DNA of 13,021 nt from Baffinella frigidus (Eukaryota > Cryptophyceae > Cryptomonadales > Baffinellaceae), in NCBI GenBank assembly GCA_026770585.1, contig MU646776.1, forward strand, positions 203,607 to 216,627, given 5' to 3'. Position numbers and translations under genes: made by a program. The notes beneath the pieces were generated by a model. It ran no database searches, was not told where the DNA came from, and saw nothing but the letters and a program-made list of their open reading frames with translations. Positions 11,610-13,021 of the stretch are shown here, piece by piece (position 1 is the first letter of the stretch; the number at the start of each line of letters is the position of its first letter).

Positions 11610-12178
11610 ATCCACACCCAGGCGTCGCCGCCGCCGACCGCGACGGGGGACGAGACGAGCGTCGACTGCCCGGGAAAGCTGCTGCCCGGGCTGCGGGCGT
11701 CCAACGACTTGACCACTCGACTGCAGCCAAAGCGTCTCAGGCGCAGGGCGTCCGCGATGGCCTCCCTGGAGTCCGCCCTGTAGGTGGGGTCGAGGAACTG
11801 TTCCGTCGCCCATGGCTTTGCCGCCAACGTCGCGAACGCCAACGCTGCTGCTTCGTCGGAGTCAGCGTGTTTGGCTCGCGACTTGCGTGGGCTCGCGACT
11901 TGCTTCGGGCTGCGGGACTCCGATGCGTTCACCACGCGACTGCAGCCAAACCCCTTCAGGCGCATGGCGTCCGTGATGGCCTCCTGGGAGTCCGCCCTGC
12001 TGGTGGGGCTCGTGTCGTCGCGATAGGGGTCGAGGAACAGCGCCGTCGCCCATGGCTTTGCCGCCAAAGCCGCCAACGCTGCGTCGTCAGAGCCTCCGTG
12101 TTTGGGGCTCGCAACTTGCTTCGGCACAGCCTGCCCCGGCGAGGCCGCACGGCACGCATGGCTCGCTCCGCAACCCAT
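11597..12178 (-). CDS. Predicted lipid-anchored protein with two tandem 72-residue repeats
   Basis: 193 residues from ATG at 12178 to TAA at 11599-11597. The start is placed at MGCGAS: Gly2 and Ser6 fit an N-myristoylation signal and Cys3 a neighbouring palmitoylation site, so membrane attachment is predicted. The 20 in-frame codons upstream begin with TTG and look like pyrimidine-rich 5' leader. Two repeats, each led by PKQVASP (residues 19 and 91), contain KPWAT (41, 121), FLDP (48, 128), ADS.EAI.DA.RL (62, 135) and FGCSRVV (77, 150). Differences between them are mostly conservative, and they are separated by Ser/Lys/Arg-rich linkers. The C-terminus is Gly-rich and ends DAWVWMTAF. GC-rich codons. 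I do not recognise the family; helical repeats and a Cys in each FGC motif are the notable features. Overlapping frames on the other strand are shadows of the duplicated DNA. No intron is needed, but one cannot be excluded. Confidence 0.65.
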   Translation of the reverse strand: MGCGASHACRAASPGQAVPKQVASPKHGGSDDAALAALAAKPWATALFLDPYRDDTSPTSRADSQEAITDAMRLKGFGCSRVVNASESRSPKQVASPRKSRAKHADSDEAAALAFATLAAKPWATEQFLDPTYRADSREAIADALRLRRFGCSRVVKSLDARSPGSSFPGQSTLVSSPVAVGGGDAWVWMTAF

Positions 12179-12415
12179 GCTCGATGTAAAGAGGGAAGGA
12201 AGAGGGAAGAAGGGTGTTGGAGGTTGTGAGCAAAACAAGATCCAGTAATTCTAGACCCTTGGTTTTTTTTTCTCGCCAAAACAGAATCCTTTCGAATGTT
12301 CATGTAAAATGATCCAAAATGAGGGCACGAGAGTCGCACGAGACGCCGGTGGACGTTTACAAGACACCGGTGGACGTATCGGCGACTCTCTCGCCTCAAA
12401 TAGGGCCTTCTATGA
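12179..12415 (-). promoter_or_regulatory. Upstream region of the MGCGAS gene
   Basis: Immediately upstream (12179-12240) the gene strand is rich in C and T (CTTCTTCCCTCTTCCTTCCC), as in many eukaryotic leaders. At 12329-12390 the inverted pair GAGAGTCGC / GCGACTCTC encloses two copies of AGACRCCGGTGGACGT (12341-12356 and 12362-12377). The arrangement looks like a regulatory or structured element, but this is inference. Confidence 0.4.
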
Positions 12416-12694
12416 GTGTGTCCTACACTGATAAGTCACGAGGTCCCTTGTATTTGCAGTCTTTCTAAGAGAATAATCGACCTACCGGTAAAACATGTAC
12501 CGGTATTTTCCCTCGTGACCAGAGTTCGATGGTCATGTAATCAGGTAGTCCGTCCACCTATGAGAAGGTGCACCTCCATTCGTAATAAGGTGCACCTCCA
12601 TTATTTGTACTTCATACATGTTTACAAAGGACCTAAAGGACCTGCGAAGCTGCGTACGAAATACCGGTAACCCTACGAGCTCGTACCGGTAAAG
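12416..12694. other. AT-richer intergenic DNA with TACCGGTA palindromes
   Basis: Perfect TACCGGTA octamers lie at 12483-12490, 12498-12505, 12662-12669 and 12684-12691, in two pairs. A 16-bp direct repeat AAGGTGCACCTCCATT (12565-12580 and 12587-12602) lies between the pairs and contains the palindrome GGTGCACC. An 84-codon open frame crosses this but has no supporting features. Confidence 0.55.
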
Positions 12695-13021
12695 GTGGCG
12701 ACTGTGTCTGGATTAGGTGGAGGCCCTCGGCGGGTGCTCTGCGGGAGACGTCGGGGAGTGACGAGCCGTCCGGTTCACCGGGTTCTGGCGAGGGAGCTCC
12801 TTGGTGGATCCCCCAATATGGGCACGAGCCCTCGTAGGTCCCCCAAGATGGGTACCCGGTACGAGGCTCGTAGGGATCCTAGTGGCAGTCACTTGCCTTA
12901 CATGTAGACTTCGACTCATAGTTTGTAGTGAATTTCGCATGCACAGGGAAGCCTCCGGCGAAATTTCGTGTGCAAAGAGAAGCCTCCGAGTTTCGTATGT
13001 AAAGGGAAAGCGAGAAGGGGG
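12695..13021. repeat. Right edge: 30-bp direct repeats; no gene seen
   Basis: CCCCCAATATGGGCACGAG near 12810 and CCCCCAAGATGGGTACCC near 12840 form a 30-bp-period pair that ends in ACGAGGCTCGTAGGGATCC. At 12931-13018 a unit of about 29-30 bp (TTTCGYATGYA..GGGAAGCCTCC) is repeated three times with decreasing similarity. Two overlapping open frames here are unsupported. Confidence 0.6.

Noticed and set aside
11552-12229. 225-codon plus-strand frame opposite the MGCGAS gene
   Set aside because: The minus frame has a natural start with a lipidation motif and conservative differences between its repeats; the plus frame is Arg-rich, typical of an antisense shadow in GC-rich DNA.

Overview
The window looks like subtelomeric or telomere-proximal nuclear DNA from a microbial eukaryote. 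It holds many tracts of the plant/algal telomere heptamer TTTAGGG/CCCTAAA, at least one convincing GT-AG intron with a CTAAC branch-point word, A at position -3 before the proposed start codons, GC-rich coding pieces, long microsatellites, and dense small inverted-repeat (MITE-like) elements. Nothing resembles bacterial operons, ribosome binding sites or CRISPR. The heptamer occurs in green algae and plants, dinoflagellates, chromerids and some other algae, so the organism cannot be named from this sequence.

Layout. 1-165: two tetranucleotide microsatellites. 165-1500: a degenerate subtelomeric repeat interrupted by TTTAGGG tracts and one MITE. 1500-2070: two direct repeats of about 100 bp around a TG/GA microsatellite. 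1994-3271: two divergent low-complexity gene starts, probably truncated. 3239-4444: an array of exon-like fragments alternating with degenerate CCCTAAA tracts. 4641-5300: a 192-bp G-rich tandem repeat. 5376-5607: a decayed copy of the same gene family with its next intron and exon. 5661-8570: ACC/AAC microsatellite, 262-bp tandem repeats and several foldback MITEs. 8109-9260: repeat units in which a telomere-like tract again sits at a fixed position. 9259-11534: a dense nest of MITEs. 11597-12178 (minus): the best single-exon gene, encoding a small protein with an MGCGAS N-terminus (predicted dual lipid anchor) and two tandem repeats of about 72 residues. 12179-13021: its upstream region, rich in TACCGGTA palindromes and short direct repeats.

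The window reads mostly as one system of repeat turnover. Four groups of TA-targeting or foldback elements insert into the subtelomeric repeats and into one another. In two cases the same DNA is present with and without the insertion, which fixes element ends and the TA target duplication. Telomere-type tracts occupy equivalent positions in copies of at least two unrelated repeat families, which suggests repeated capture or expansion of telomeric DNA. Confident protein-coding content is low: one probable intact gene, two possible 5' exons and a set of exon fragments.
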